Positions 10,680 to 18,573 of a DNA stretch of 64,000 nucleotides are shown one piece after another. Positions within the stretch are counted from its first letter, which is position 1. The number at the start of each line of letters is the position of its first letter. The translations under genes were made by a program, and so were the position numbers. The DNA lies in contig BPGH01000001.1 in NCBI GenBank assembly GCA_026002935.1, positions 2,693,250 through 2,757,249 on the forward strand. Direction: 5' to 3'. Below the pieces are notes generated by a model. That model saw only the letters and a list, made by a program, of their open reading frames with translations. It was not told the origin of the DNA and made no database searches. This DNA comes from Acidimicrobiia bacterium (GTDB lineage: Bacteria > Actinomycetota > Acidimicrobiia > IMCC26256 > PALSA-610).

Positions 10680-11165
10680 TCAGGCGCCCCCGCCGATGTC
10701 CACGTCGAACGCCTCGTAGACGAGGTCGGCGCCGCGCTGGCGGTGGCGTGCCAGCATGCACAGCACCGCGGTCAACCGCTCCCGCAGCCCGTCGGCGTCG
10801 ACCGCGTCGGCGCGCATGGCCTCGTCGGCGGCCAGCAGCTCCGACAGGATCTCGCCGTGCTCCTCGCGCAGGCGCTGCACCGGGTTCGCGAGCCGCGGCG
10901 CCTCGGCCACGAGCTCGTCGAGGAACGCCCCGGGCGACTCGGTCTCGAGCACGTGGCGGTTCCACACCTCGTGCAGCGAGTCGAGGGCCTCGCGCACGCC
11001 GCGCCGCCACTCGTCCTCGCGCCCGCGTGCCGGGGCCGCGAGCGCGAGCTCCAGGCCGCTCATCGCCGCCTTGAGGCCGGCGCGGCGGAGCCGGACGGGC
11101 TCCAGGTCGTCGCGCGCGCGGTTCGCGGGCTCGCGCAGGGTGTCGAACCGCCGATAGCGGGCCAT
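10680..11165 (-). CDS. Hemerythrin-like (HHE) domain protein
   Basis: The 161-residue, all-helical protein has spaced His/Glu pairs as in hemerythrin-type four-helix bundles: EVWNRHVLETE, RLREEHGEI and LARHRQRGADLVYEAFDVD. The last resembles the closing helix of actinobacterial HHE-domain proteins. It could bind a di-iron centre and sense or carry oxygen or nitric oxide; none of this is proven by sequence. The ATG follows GGAGG by six bases. It stands alone between the lipoprotein hydrolase and an LLM gene on the same strand. Confidence 0.5.
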   Translation of the reverse strand: MARYRRFDTLREPANRARDDLEPVRLRRAGLKAAMSGLELALAAPARGREDEWRRGVREALDSLHEVWNRHVLETESPGAFLDELVAEAPRLANPVQRLREEHGEILSELLAADEAMRADAVDADGLRERLTAVLCMLARHRQRGADLVYEAFDVDIGGGA

Positions 11166-11266
11166 GGGGCACCTCCGGTGACGGGTTGCGCGGACCGTAC
11201 CGGGAGGACCCGCGGCTGCCCAGGGCCTTTCGCGCTTCGTTACGCCTTCGCGACGCGACCGGCGCG

Positions 11267-12250
11267 TCAACGCAGCCGCGGGAGCACGTTGCGCGCGAAC
11301 AGCTCGAGGCTCGACCACGCCACGTCGGGGGGCAACCCCCCGGCGAGGGGGTGGAAGTTCAGCGCCGCGCCCGGCGGGAGCTCCTTCGCCCGGGCCACGA
11401 TGTCGTCGGGGGTGCCGACCCAGATCTGCGGCGCCCGGCGCAGGTCGGCCACGTCGCGCGCGTCGACCCGCGGGGTCGAGTGCTGCCCCGGCGTCTGGAA
11501 CGACGCGTACGTCTGGGTCTCGTACAGCAGGTAGGGGGCGATCTCCTCCCACGCGCGCTCGGGGTCGTCGCAGACGTGGACGAACGTCGGCCCCTCGGGG
11601 ACCATGACGAACCCGCCGTCGAAGCCGACCCGGCGCGCCTCGTCGTGATACGCGGCGACGACGGACTCGTCGGTGTTCATCGGGAGCATCGGCAGCCGCA
11701 GGCGGGCCGCCCGGCGCGCGGCCGCGGGCACGCCGCCGCCCATCAGCACCGTCGGGTGGGGCTGTGTCACCGGGCGCGGCGTCACCCGGATCGTCCGGCC
11801 GCGCCACTCGAAGGGCTCGCCGGTCCACGCGCGCAGCATCACCGCCGTGTACTCCTCGAGCGTGCGCCCGCGTGACCGGTGGTCCGCGCCGGCCATCGCG
11901 AACTCCTCTTCGCGGTAGCCCGCGCCCAGCACCGTCCAGAGCCGGCCCGGGTGGGCGTTGTCGATCACCGCGATCTGTTCCGCGAGCCGGACGGGGTCGT
12001 GCAGCGGGACGATCGCGGCCGACAGCAGCACGGGCACGCGCTCGGTCGCGCCCAGCAGCGACGCGGCCATCGTGAGCGGCGCCGGCATCCACCCGTCGTC
12101 GACCCCGTGGTGCTCCGACAGGACGAGGAAGTCGAACCCCTGCGACGCCGCCCAGCGCATCTGCTCGATCGCGGCCGCGTAGATGTCGCGCGTCGAGGCC
12201 GGCCCGAATGCCGGGGCGCGGAAGTCCTGGCGCATCGTGAGGATCGGCAC
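11267..12250 (-). CDS. LLM class flavin-dependent oxidoreductase
   Basis: The 327-residue protein shows the luciferase-like TIM-barrel pattern: FLVLSEHHG near residue 42, IVPLHDPVRLAEQIAVIDN near 80, GRLWTVLGAGY near 105 and TVLMGGG near 165. It would use FMN or F420 for oxidation or monooxygenation. The start is taken as GTG (12250), which follows CAGGAGGGG; an ATG 15 bases further in is possible. It is the last gene of a three-gene operon with another LLM enzyme (gap 14) and an aldehyde dehydrogenase. Confidence 0.87.
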   Translation of the reverse strand: MPILTMRQDFRAPAFGPASTRDIYAAAIEQMRWAASQGFDFLVLSEHHGVDDGWMPAPLTMAASLLGATERVPVLLSAAIVPLHDPVRLAEQIAVIDNAHPGRLWTVLGAGYREEEFAMAGADHRSRGRTLEEYTAVMLRAWTGEPFEWRGRTIRVTPRPVTQPHPTVLMGGGVPAAARRAARLRLPMLPMNTDESVVAAYHDEARRVGFDGGFVMVPEGPTFVHVCDDPERAWEEIAPYLLYETQTYASFQTPGQHSTPRVDARDVADLRRAPQIWVGTPDDIVARAKELPPGAALNFHPLAGGLPPDVAWSSLELFARNVLPRLR

Positions 12251-12264
12251 GGCTCCCCTCCTGC

Positions 12265-13239
12265 CTACGTGAGCGGGACGCGGCGCAGGTGCGGCCCGAC
12301 CTCCGCGCCGAACGCCGCGATCTGGTCGCACAGCTCCGACGCGCTGCGGCTCGCGAAGCGGACCTGCAGGTGGCTCACCCCCATCCGCCCCAGCTCGTCG
12401 AACGACTCGACGATGCGCCCCGGCGGGCCCGACACGGCGTGGCGCGGCAGGTCCCACGACGGCGTGCCGACGTACACGTGCTCGGTGATGTACCCGATCT
12501 CGGGCACCGCACCCGGCCGCCGCGCGTCCCGCTCCCGCAGGATGAACTCGATGTCGGCGGGGAGCTGCGCGCGCGGGGTGCCCTGGGGGATCCACCCGTC
12601 GCCGCGGGCCGCGACGCGCCGCAGCGCGGGGCGGCCCGAGCCCCCGACCCAGATCGGCGGGCGCGGGCGCTGCACCGGCCGGGGGCGCTGCCCGACGCCG
12701 GAGTACGACCACCGGTCGCCGCGGTGGGCCGGCCACTCGTCCGCGAGCGCACCCGCGATCGCGTCGATCGCCTCGTCGGTGATCCGGCCGCGGTCCGCGA
12801 ACGGCACGCCGAGGGCCTCGAACTCGCCCTCCACGTGCCCGGCGCCGACCCCGAGGATCACGCGACCGCCGGAGAGCGCGTCGAGCGTCGCGACGGCCTT
12901 CGCGGTCTGCAGCGGGTGCTGGTACGCGACCACGAACACGTTGGTCATCATGCGCGTCCGGGTGGTGCACGCGGCGAGGTAGCCGAGCGTGGTGAACGGG
13001 TCGAACCACTGGGTGCCCATCGTCTCGGCGGGACCGCGCGGCACCGCGACGTGGTGGCAGACCGCCACGTACAGGAACCCGGCCTCGTCGCAGGCCCGCG
13101 CGGCCGCGACCATGTCGTCGACGGTCGCGCCGTCGCGCTCCCACGGCGCCGAGGTGCGCACCGACAGCGCCTGCACCGGGAGCTGCAGCCCGTAGGCGAG
13201 CACGCCGTCGGGCACGATCGTCACGTTCGGGGTCGTCAT
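12265..13239 (-). CDS. TIGR03619-type F420-dependent LLM class oxidoreductase
   Basis: This 324-residue protein has LSGGRVILGVGAGHVEGEF (about 120-138), FLYVAVCHH near 45 and the YQHPLQTAKAVATLDAL stretch, matching the TIGR03619 subfamily of F420-linked luciferase-like enzymes. The likely reaction is hydride transfer with coenzyme F420; the substrate is unknown. It lies 25 bases after the aldehyde dehydrogenase and 14 before the second LLM gene. The two LLM proteins differ clearly in sequence, so they are not a recent tandem duplication. Confidence 0.88.
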   Translation of the reverse strand: MTTPNVTIVPDGVLAYGLQLPVQALSVRTSAPWERDGATVDDMVAAARACDEAGFLYVAVCHHVAVPRGPAETMGTQWFDPFTTLGYLAACTTRTRMMTNVFVVAYQHPLQTAKAVATLDALSGGRVILGVGAGHVEGEFEALGVPFADRGRITDEAIDAIAGALADEWPAHRGDRWSYSGVGQRPRPVQRPRPPIWVGGSGRPALRRVAARGDGWIPQGTPRAQLPADIEFILRERDARRPGAVPEIGYITEHVYVGTPSWDLPRHAVSGPPGRIVESFDELGRMGVSHLQVRFASRSASELCDQIAAFGAEVGPHLRRVPLT

Positions 13240-13265
13240 CGGGAACCGTCCTGGTGCGGCGCCCG

Positions 13266-14726
13266 TCAACCGGGCCAGACGACCGACTGCATCTCGGTGT
13301 ACGCGTGCAGCCCGAACACGCCGCCGTCGCGGCCGACCCCGCTGTACTTCATCCCGCCGAACGGCGCGTGGTGGTTGCGCTGCGTCGTGTTGATCCCGAC
13401 GTTGCCGGCGCGCAATTGCCGGCTCACGCGGAAGGCCCGGTTCGTGTCCCGGCTGAACACGTAGTCGTACAGGCCGTAGTCGCTGTCGTTGGCGATCGCG
13501 ATGCCCTCGTCCTCGTCGTCGAACGGGATCGCGACGACGACGGGCCCGAAGATCTCCTCGCGCGCGACCCGCATGTCGGGCCGGCACCCGGCCACCAGCG
13601 TCGGCGCGACGTAGAACCCGCGGTCGGGCTTCTCGGGCCGCTCGCCGCCCGCCCGGATCTCGCCGCCCTCCTCGCGCGCCGAGCGCACGTAGCCCTCGAT
13701 GCGGTCGCGGTGCGCGGCCGTGATCACCGGGCCGACGACCGTGTCGGGCTCGTACGGGTCGCCGACCTTCAGCGCGGCCGCGAGCTTCGCCAGCCCGTCG
13801 ACGACCTGGTCGTAGACCCCGCGCTGGACGATCGCGCGCGTGGGTGCCGTGCAGATCTGCCCCGAGTGGAACGTCCACACGGAGCCGATCATCGTCACCG
13901 CCGTGCGCACGTCGGCGTCGTCGAACACGACCGCCGCGCCCTTGCCGCCCAGCTCGAGCAGCAGGCGCTTCATCGTCCGGCCGCCGACCTCGGCGATGCG
14001 CAGGCCCACCGCGGTCGAGCCCGTGAACGACACCATGTCCACGTCGCGGGACTCGACGAGCGCCTCGCCGGTCGCGGGGGTGGATCCGGTGACGACGTTG
14101 ACGACACCCGGCGGGAACCCCACCTCGTGCAGGATCCGCACCAGCTCGATCACCGCGAGCGGGTTCTGCGACGCGGGCCGCACGACGACGGTGTTGCCGG
14201 TCGCGAGCGCCGGCCCGAGCTTGCCGGCCATGTTGACGATCGGGAAGTTGTACGGCGTGATGCACGCGACGACGCCGACCGGCACACGCCGCACGAGCGC
14301 GCCCATCAGGCCGCCGGGCGCGAGCGCGGTGGCCGGCATCTCCTGGGGAGGAAGCGGGATGTCCTGCGACTCGACCGCCAGGCGCGCGTACGTCTCGAAG
14401 CGGGTCCACGCCGTCGGCACCTGCATCTGCTTGCCGACCGCCGCGGTGCAGCCGGTCTCGGCGATCACGAGCGGCAGCAGCTCGTCGAACCGGGCCCTGA
14501 TCCGCTCGGCGGCCCGCCCCAGCAGCTCGGCCCGCTCCTCCGGCGCGGTCCGCGACCACGACGCGAACGCGTCGCGCGCCGCCGCGGCGGCGGCGCGCGC
14601 CTGTTCGACCGAGGCCTCGGGCGCGAGGCCGACCACCTCCTCGGTCGCCGGGTTCACGACCTCGTACGCGCCGTCGCCCCCGTCGACCCACTCCCCGCCG
14701 ATGAGCAGCTGCGGTGCCGTGGCCAT
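13266..14726 (-). CDS. NAD(P)-dependent aldehyde dehydrogenase
   Basis: A full-length 486-residue ALDH. CITPYNFPIVN lines the cofactor pocket, FTGSTAVG lies near residue 233, the general base Glu is in LELGGKGA near 257, the nucleophile Cys is in HSGQICTAP near 292, and EEIFGPVV is near 388. It oxidises an aldehyde to an acid. It heads an operon with two LLM oxidoreductases. TACAGT (14733-14738) is six bases before the ATG and overlaps a KstR-like palindrome, so transcription may be repressed by a TetR-family protein. Confidence 0.93.
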   Translation of the reverse strand: MATAPQLLIGGEWVDGGDGAYEVVNPATEEVVGLAPEASVEQARAAAAAARDAFASWSRTAPEERAELLGRAAERIRARFDELLPLVIAETGCTAAVGKQMQVPTAWTRFETYARLAVESQDIPLPPQEMPATALAPGGLMGALVRRVPVGVVACITPYNFPIVNMAGKLGPALATGNTVVVRPASQNPLAVIELVRILHEVGFPPGVVNVVTGSTPATGEALVESRDVDMVSFTGSTAVGLRIAEVGGRTMKRLLLELGGKGAAVVFDDADVRTAVTMIGSVWTFHSGQICTAPTRAIVQRGVYDQVVDGLAKLAAALKVGDPYEPDTVVGPVITAAHRDRIEGYVRSAREEGGEIRAGGERPEKPDRGFYVAPTLVAGCRPDMRVAREEIFGPVVVAIPFDDEDEGIAIANDSDYGLYDYVFSRDTNRAFRVSRQLRAGNVGINTTQRNHHAPFGGMKYSGVGRDGGVFGLHAYTEMQSVVWPG

Positions 14727-14732
14727 GCCGCG

Positions 14733-14748
14733 ACTGTAACGCGTTCTA
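14733..14748 (-). promoter_or_regulatory. Leaderless -10 (TACAGT) overlapping a KstR-like operator
   Basis: On the minus strand TAGAACGCGTTACA (14748 to 14735) fits the palindromic consensus TnnAACnnGTTnnA published for the mycobacterial cholesterol repressor KstR. It overlaps the TACAGT -10, six bases before the ALDH ATG, so a bound repressor would occlude RNA polymerase. The match is seen in the sequence; the identity of the repressor is inference. Confidence 0.5.
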
Positions 14749-14768
14749 TTTTCTCGCGCCCCGCCGGG

Positions 14769-15251
14769 TCAGTCGGAGCCGCACTCCTCGAAGCCGTACT
14801 CCTGCGCGGTGGCCCGCTGCTCGGCGAACGGGTCGAGCTCGCCGCTCAGCGTTCCCTGCGGGTCCTCCTCGACCGCCTGCTCCAGGTCCTCGGTGGCCTC
14901 CTCGAGGTCGTCCCAGAGCCGGGCGAGGTCCTCGGCGTCGGCCTCGGGGGCCTCCAGCGCGCGCAGCTCCGCGATCTGCTCGCGGAACAGCGGGAGCCCC
15001 TCGTCGAGGAAGAGCCGCGCCACGTCCTCGAGGGTCGCGTCCGCCGCGAGCTCCTCGCCGAGCGCGTCGAGCCGCTCCTCGTACCGCGCGCAGATCGCGT
15101 CCGCCGCCTCGATGAACTCCTCCTTGGTGAGCCCGCTCCCGCCGTCGTCGTCGCCGCACGCGGCGCCGACCGTCGCCCCCACGACCACCGCCGCCGCGAT
15201 CCGCAGCCCGCGCCCGCGCCCGCTGCTCGCGCGCCACCTCCCTGCGACCAT
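14769..15251 (-). CDS. Acidic helical lipoprotein of unknown function
   Basis: The 160-residue protein has a basic N-terminus, a hydrophobic stretch and a lipobox-like VGAAC (Cys near residue 32) followed directly by GDDDGG, typical of actinobacterial lipoproteins. The rest is acidic and helical (EEFIEAADAICARYEERLDA, EELAADATLEDVARLFL). A second Cys at position 44 and one near the C-terminus could form a disulfide. The ATG is preceded by GGGGAGG. Similar short lipoproteins with IxxADAIC are common in actinobacteria, but I know of no function. Confidence 0.7.
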   Translation of the reverse strand: MVAGRWRASSGRGRGLRIAAAVVVGATVGAACGDDDGGSGLTKEEFIEAADAICARYEERLDALGEELAADATLEDVARLFLDEGLPLFREQIAELRALEAPEADAEDLARLWDDLEEATEDLEQAVEEDPQGTLSGELDPFAEQRATAQEYGFEECGSD

Positions 15252-15305
15252 GCGTGCCTCCCCGTCTCGTGCACGCGCACGCTAGCCCTCGGTACCGTCG
15301 GGACC

Positions 15306-16190
15306 GTGGACCTCGGCCGCACCGGCGTCTGGACGTTCCAGCTCGACCTCGTCCCGTCGGCACGCGCCCGGGAGCTCGCCGCCGAGCTGGAGGCGCTCGG
15401 CTACGGCGCCATCTGGCTGCCCGAGGCCGTGGGGCGCGACGCCCTCGTGGCCTCGACGCTGGCCCTCGGTGCCACCGCGCGCGTGACCGTCGCGACCGGC
15501 GTGGTCCCGGTGACGTCGCGCACGGCGATGACCACCAACGCCGCGTGGAGGACGATCGAGGAGGCCTTCCCCGGTCGCTTCGTGCTCGGGCTCGGCGTGA
15601 GCCACCGGCCGGCGGTCGAGGGTCTGCACGGTGCCGGCTACGGCCGCCCCCTCGAGACGATGCGCGCCTACCTCGACCGCATGGACGCCTCGCTGTTCCT
15701 CGCGCACGGCCCCGCGACGACCCCGGCGCGGGTGCTCGCCGCGCTGGGACCGAGGATGCTCGCGCTCGCGGCCGAGCGCACCGACGGCGCGCTCACCTAC
15801 AACGTGCCCCCCGAGCACACGCACGCGGCACGCGGGGTCCTCGGCGACGCCGGGGTGCTCGCGGTGGAGCAGAAGGTCGTCCTCGGCGCCGACGCGGACA
15901 CGGCCCGCCGGGTGGCGCGCGCCGCGTTGCAGGTGTACACGGAGCTGCCGAACTACGTGAACAACTGGCGGCGGCTGGGCTTCACCGACGACGACTTCAC
16001 CAACGGGGCGTCCGACCGTCTCGTCGACGCGCTGGTCGTGTGGGGCGACGAGGACGCCGTCCGCGCCCGCGTGCAGGCGCACCTCGACGCGGGGGCCGAC
16101 CACGTGTGCGTGCAGGCGTTGTCGCCGGAGGGCGTGACGGGCCTGCCGCTCGACGCGTGGCGCCGCCTCGCGCCGGCGCTCACCGCCTGA
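15306..16190 (+). CDS. TIGR03620-type F420-dependent LLM class oxidoreductase
   Basis: The 294-residue protein opens with DLGRTGVWTFQLD and continues with ALGYGAIWLPEAVGRD, the signature of the TIGR03620 subfamily, plus the barrel motif GRFVLGLGVSHRP near residue 100. It is a predicted F420-linked redox enzyme of unknown substrate. The GTG at 15306 is supported by TACCGT at 15293-15298, seven bases upstream (leaderless). It is divergent from the lipoprotein gene and separate from the other two LLM genes. Confidence 0.88.
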   Translation: MDLGRTGVWTFQLDLVPSARARELAAELEALGYGAIWLPEAVGRDALVASTLALGATARVTVATGVVPVTSRTAMTTNAAWRTIEEAFPGRFVLGLGVSHRPAVEGLHGAGYGRPLETMRAYLDRMDASLFLAHGPATTPARVLAALGPRMLALAAERTDGALTYNVPPEHTHAARGVLGDAGVLAVEQKVVLGADADTARRVARAALQVYTELPNYVNNWRRLGFTDDDFTNGASDRLVDALVVWGDEDAVRARVQAHLDAGADHVCVQALSPEGVTGLPLDAWRRLAPALTA

Positions 16191-16249
16191 CGCGCCCGTC
16201 CGGCGCGCGGGGAGGCCTCGTCGCGGCCGGTCCATCTCGGCACCGTGGG

Positions 16250-16423
16250 CGGTGCCCGGGCGGCCACGCAGCCCACGAGCACCCCCACCGGGCCGACGTC
16301 GCCTCCCGCGCTCACGACGCCCAGGCCGCGCCCGGCGAGCGCCGCACCGGACTTCTCGGCCGCCGCGCGGTGGTCGGGTCGCACGCCCGGGTTCGACCCG
16401 GCGTGGACGCAGACGCGGCGCAC
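16250..16423 (-). pseudogene. N-terminal remnant of a LOG-family (TIGR00730) protein
   Basis: From a GTG at 16423 the minus strand reads RRVCVHAGSNPGVRPDHRAA, then LAGRGLGVVSAGGDVGPVGV, which parallels the start of cytokinin-riboside phosphorylase-like LOG proteins (VFcGSnpG, GLGLVyGGg.vGLMG). Similarity ends after about 58 residues. The frame then runs antisense into the end of the LLM gene and lacks the PGGxGTxxE active-site motif expected near residue 110. It lies 28 bases downstream of the amidohydrolase stop. Probably a truncated relic. Confidence 0.5.
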
Positions 16424-16451
16424 GGCGACGTGAGCCGCGGGGAGGGGCCGG

Positions 16452-17657
16452 TCAGAGGTCGAGCGACAGCATCCGGATCGCGTTCGTCCGGCAGATCTTG
16501 TCGACCGTCTCCTGGTCGAGGTCCTTCATGATCTCCTCGGCCACCTTCTTGGTGTGCGGCCAGGTGGAGTCGCTGTGGGGGTAGTCGGTCTCGAAGGTCA
16601 CGTTGTCGCGGCCCACGGCGTCGATGTTGCGCAGGCCGTGGGGGTCGTCGAAGAAGCAGCCGTAGACGTGCTCGAAGTAGTACTCCGACGGCGGACGCTT
16701 CACCTTGTCGGCGACGCCGCCCCAACCGCGGTTCTCCTCCCAGACCTTGTCCGCGCGCTCGAGCACGTACGGGATCCAGCCGATCTGCCCCTCGCTGTAG
16801 GCGATGCGCAGGCGCGGGAACCGCTCGAACAGTCCCGACATCAGCCAGTCGGTGAGCGACATCGCGGCGTTCATGTAGGTGAGCGTCGAGCCCACCGCGG
16901 GCGGCGCGTCGCCGGACGTCGACGGCATCTTCGACGACGAGCCGATGTGCATGCACACGACGGTGTCGGTCTCCTCGCACGCCGCGAGGAACGGGTCCCA
17001 GAAGCGGTTCTCGTCGTGCACCGAGGGGAGCCCGAGGAACGGGGGGATCTCCGAGAACGTGACCGCGTGGCAGCCCTTCGCGGCGTTGCGCCGCACCTCG
17101 GCGGCCGCCTTCTCGGGGTCCCAGAGCTGCACGATGATCAACGGGATGAGGCGGCCGCCCGAGCCCGCGCACCACTCGTCGAGCATCCAGTCGTTGTACG
17201 CCTTGACGCACAGGTCCGCGAGCTCCTTGTCGTGGCGCTCGTAGAACGTCTGGCCGCAGAAGCGGGGGAAGCTCGGGAACGACAGCGACGCCTCGACGTG
17301 GTTCACGTCCATGTCCTCGAGGCGCGCCTTCGGGTCCCAGCAGCCCGGGCGCATGTCCTCCATCGTGATGGGGCTGACCGTGACCTCGTCACGCGGGTAG
17401 CCGGCCGCCGCCGACAGGCGCGTGAGCGGCCACGCGAGGTCCTCGACGAGCCACCAGTCGCACCACGTCCCGTCCTCGTGCTCGCCGGCCTCCTCGTAGG
17501 AGAACACGCCGCCGACGAAGCGCATCGCCTTGATCTTGCGCCGCTCGAGCCGCGGCCCCACCGCCTTGAAGCGCTCCGGGAGGCGCTCCTGCCAGACGCC
17601 GGGCGGCTCGATGACGTGGTCGTCGACCGAGATGATCTTGGGGATCTGGGGCGCCAT
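16452..17657 (-). CDS. Amidohydrolase family protein (amidohydrolase 2, ACMSD-like TIM barrel)
   Basis: The 401 residues begin with ISVDDHVIEPPGVWQERLP, where Asp-x-His supplies the first metal ligands. FVGGVFSYEEAG, VNHVEASLSFPSF, MHIGSSSKMPSTS (metal His) and the late FETDYPHSDSTWP (metal Asp) follow in the order of this family. Members hydrolyse or decarboxylate ring compounds; many actinobacterial paralogues have no known substrate. The ATG follows GGGGGAGG. A perfect palindrome 60 bases upstream suggests TetR-type control. Confidence 0.88.
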   Translation of the reverse strand: MAPQIPKIISVDDHVIEPPGVWQERLPERFKAVGPRLERRKIKAMRFVGGVFSYEEAGEHEDGTWCDWWLVEDLAWPLTRLSAAAGYPRDEVTVSPITMEDMRPGCWDPKARLEDMDVNHVEASLSFPSFPRFCGQTFYERHDKELADLCVKAYNDWMLDEWCAGSGGRLIPLIIVQLWDPEKAAAEVRRNAAKGCHAVTFSEIPPFLGLPSVHDENRFWDPFLAACEETDTVVCMHIGSSSKMPSTSGDAPPAVGSTLTYMNAAMSLTDWLMSGLFERFPRLRIAYSEGQIGWIPYVLERADKVWEENRGWGGVADKVKRPPSEYYFEHVYGCFFDDPHGLRNIDAVGRDNVTFETDYPHSDSTWPHTKKVAEEIMKDLDQETVDKICRTNAIRMLSLDL

Positions 17658-17716
17658 GTTCCTCCCCCGTCGCGTCGCGGGGCGCCGCCGGCGGCCGGCG
17701 GGCCGTGCGCAGCCTA

Positions 17717-17737
17717 TATCTGACGATCCGTCAGATA
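17717..17737. promoter_or_regulatory. Perfect dyad operator (TetR-family type)
   Basis: TATCTGACG, three bases (ATC), then CGTCAGATA form a perfect 9+9 inverted repeat in the only relatively A/T-rich spot between the amidohydrolase and the divergent sulfotransferase gene. Size and spacing fit a TetR-family dimer site. It could act on both genes, lying 60 bases from one start and about 50 bases from the other gene's -10. Confidence 0.7.
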
Positions 17738-17799
17738 CAGGGCGGCGGCCGCCCCCGCCCCGGACCCGGGCACCGGGAGCGGCCGGTAGGCTGCGGCCC

Positions 17800-18543
17800 G
17801 TGACGCAGGGCCGGGCGCCTCGGGACGCGGGCGAGCGCCTCTTCTTCGTGCGCGTCATGCGGACCGGCTCGACCACGCTGACCCGCCGCATGAAGCAGCA
17901 CCTCGGCGACGACGCCGTGTACCCGGCCCGCCGCCACGGCGGCGGGGTCGACGCAGCGGTCTCGGTCCCGGCGTTGCTGTCGCACTGGCGCGCCGAGCGC
18001 GGCTCGATCCGGGCGATCGCCGGGCACTTCCCGCTCGCGACGGTCGAGCTGCTCGACGCGCCGTTCACGACGCTGACCATCCTGCGCGACCCGGTCGAGC
18101 GGACGCTGTCCCAGCTCCGCCGGTTCCGCGACGTGATCCCGGAGTACGCGGGCGCCGACCTCGAGACCATCTACGAGGACCCGTGGCGCTTCCACCACAA
18201 CATCCACGACCACATGGTCCGGATGTTCTCGCTGCGCGCCGAGGAGGTGCTCGCCGACGGGATGTGGGCGCGCTTCGAGCACACCCGGGACCGGCTCGAG
18301 CGGGCGAAGGAGCGGCTCGAGTCCGTCGACGTCGTCGGGATCCAGGAGCGCTTCGACGACCTGTGCGAGGCCGTCGCGCAGCGGTTCGGCTGGGACCTCG
18401 GCGAGCCCCTGCGCGCCGCGACGACCTCCGGCCCGCCCGTCGACGCCGCCTTCCGCGACCGGATCGCGAACGACAACGCGCTCGACATGGAGCTGTACGA
18501 GTTCGCGTGCGGCCTCGTCGAGCGGCGCGCGGCGAGCCGCTGA
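17800..18543 (+). CDS. Sulfotransferase-family protein
   Basis: The 247-residue protein has a PAPS-type phosphate loop (VRVMRTGSTTLTRRM near residue 18) and a 3'-phosphate motif (LRDPVERTLSQLRRF near 93). It would move sulfate from PAPS to a hydroxyl of a carbohydrate or other acceptor. It is clearly paralogous to the gene at 51534-52265: both share GHFPL-TVELLDA, HMVRMFS and NALD-ELYEFA. TAGGCT at 17787-17792, seven bases before the GTG, supports a leaderless start. Confidence 0.78.
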   Translation: MTQGRAPRDAGERLFFVRVMRTGSTTLTRRMKQHLGDDAVYPARRHGGGVDAAVSVPALLSHWRAERGSIRAIAGHFPLATVELLDAPFTTLTILRDPVERTLSQLRRFRDVIPEYAGADLETIYEDPWRFHHNIHDHMVRMFSLRAEEVLADGMWARFEHTRDRLERAKERLESVDVVGIQERFDDLCEAVAQRFGWDLGEPLRAATTSGPPVDAAFRDRIANDNALDMELYEFACGLVERRAASR

Positions 18544-18573
18544 GCGGCGGCCCGCGCCGCCCACCGCCCGGAG

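Noticed and set aside
8493-11534. 1013-residue plus-strand open frame
   Set aside because: Lies opposite the CocE-type lipoprotein and hemerythrin-like genes; no recognisable domain.
13254-15300. Upstream extension of the TIGR03620 gene in the same frame
   Set aside because: The extension is antisense to the ALDH gene and is low-complexity; the GTG at 15306 has a fitting -10 and family-like N-terminus.
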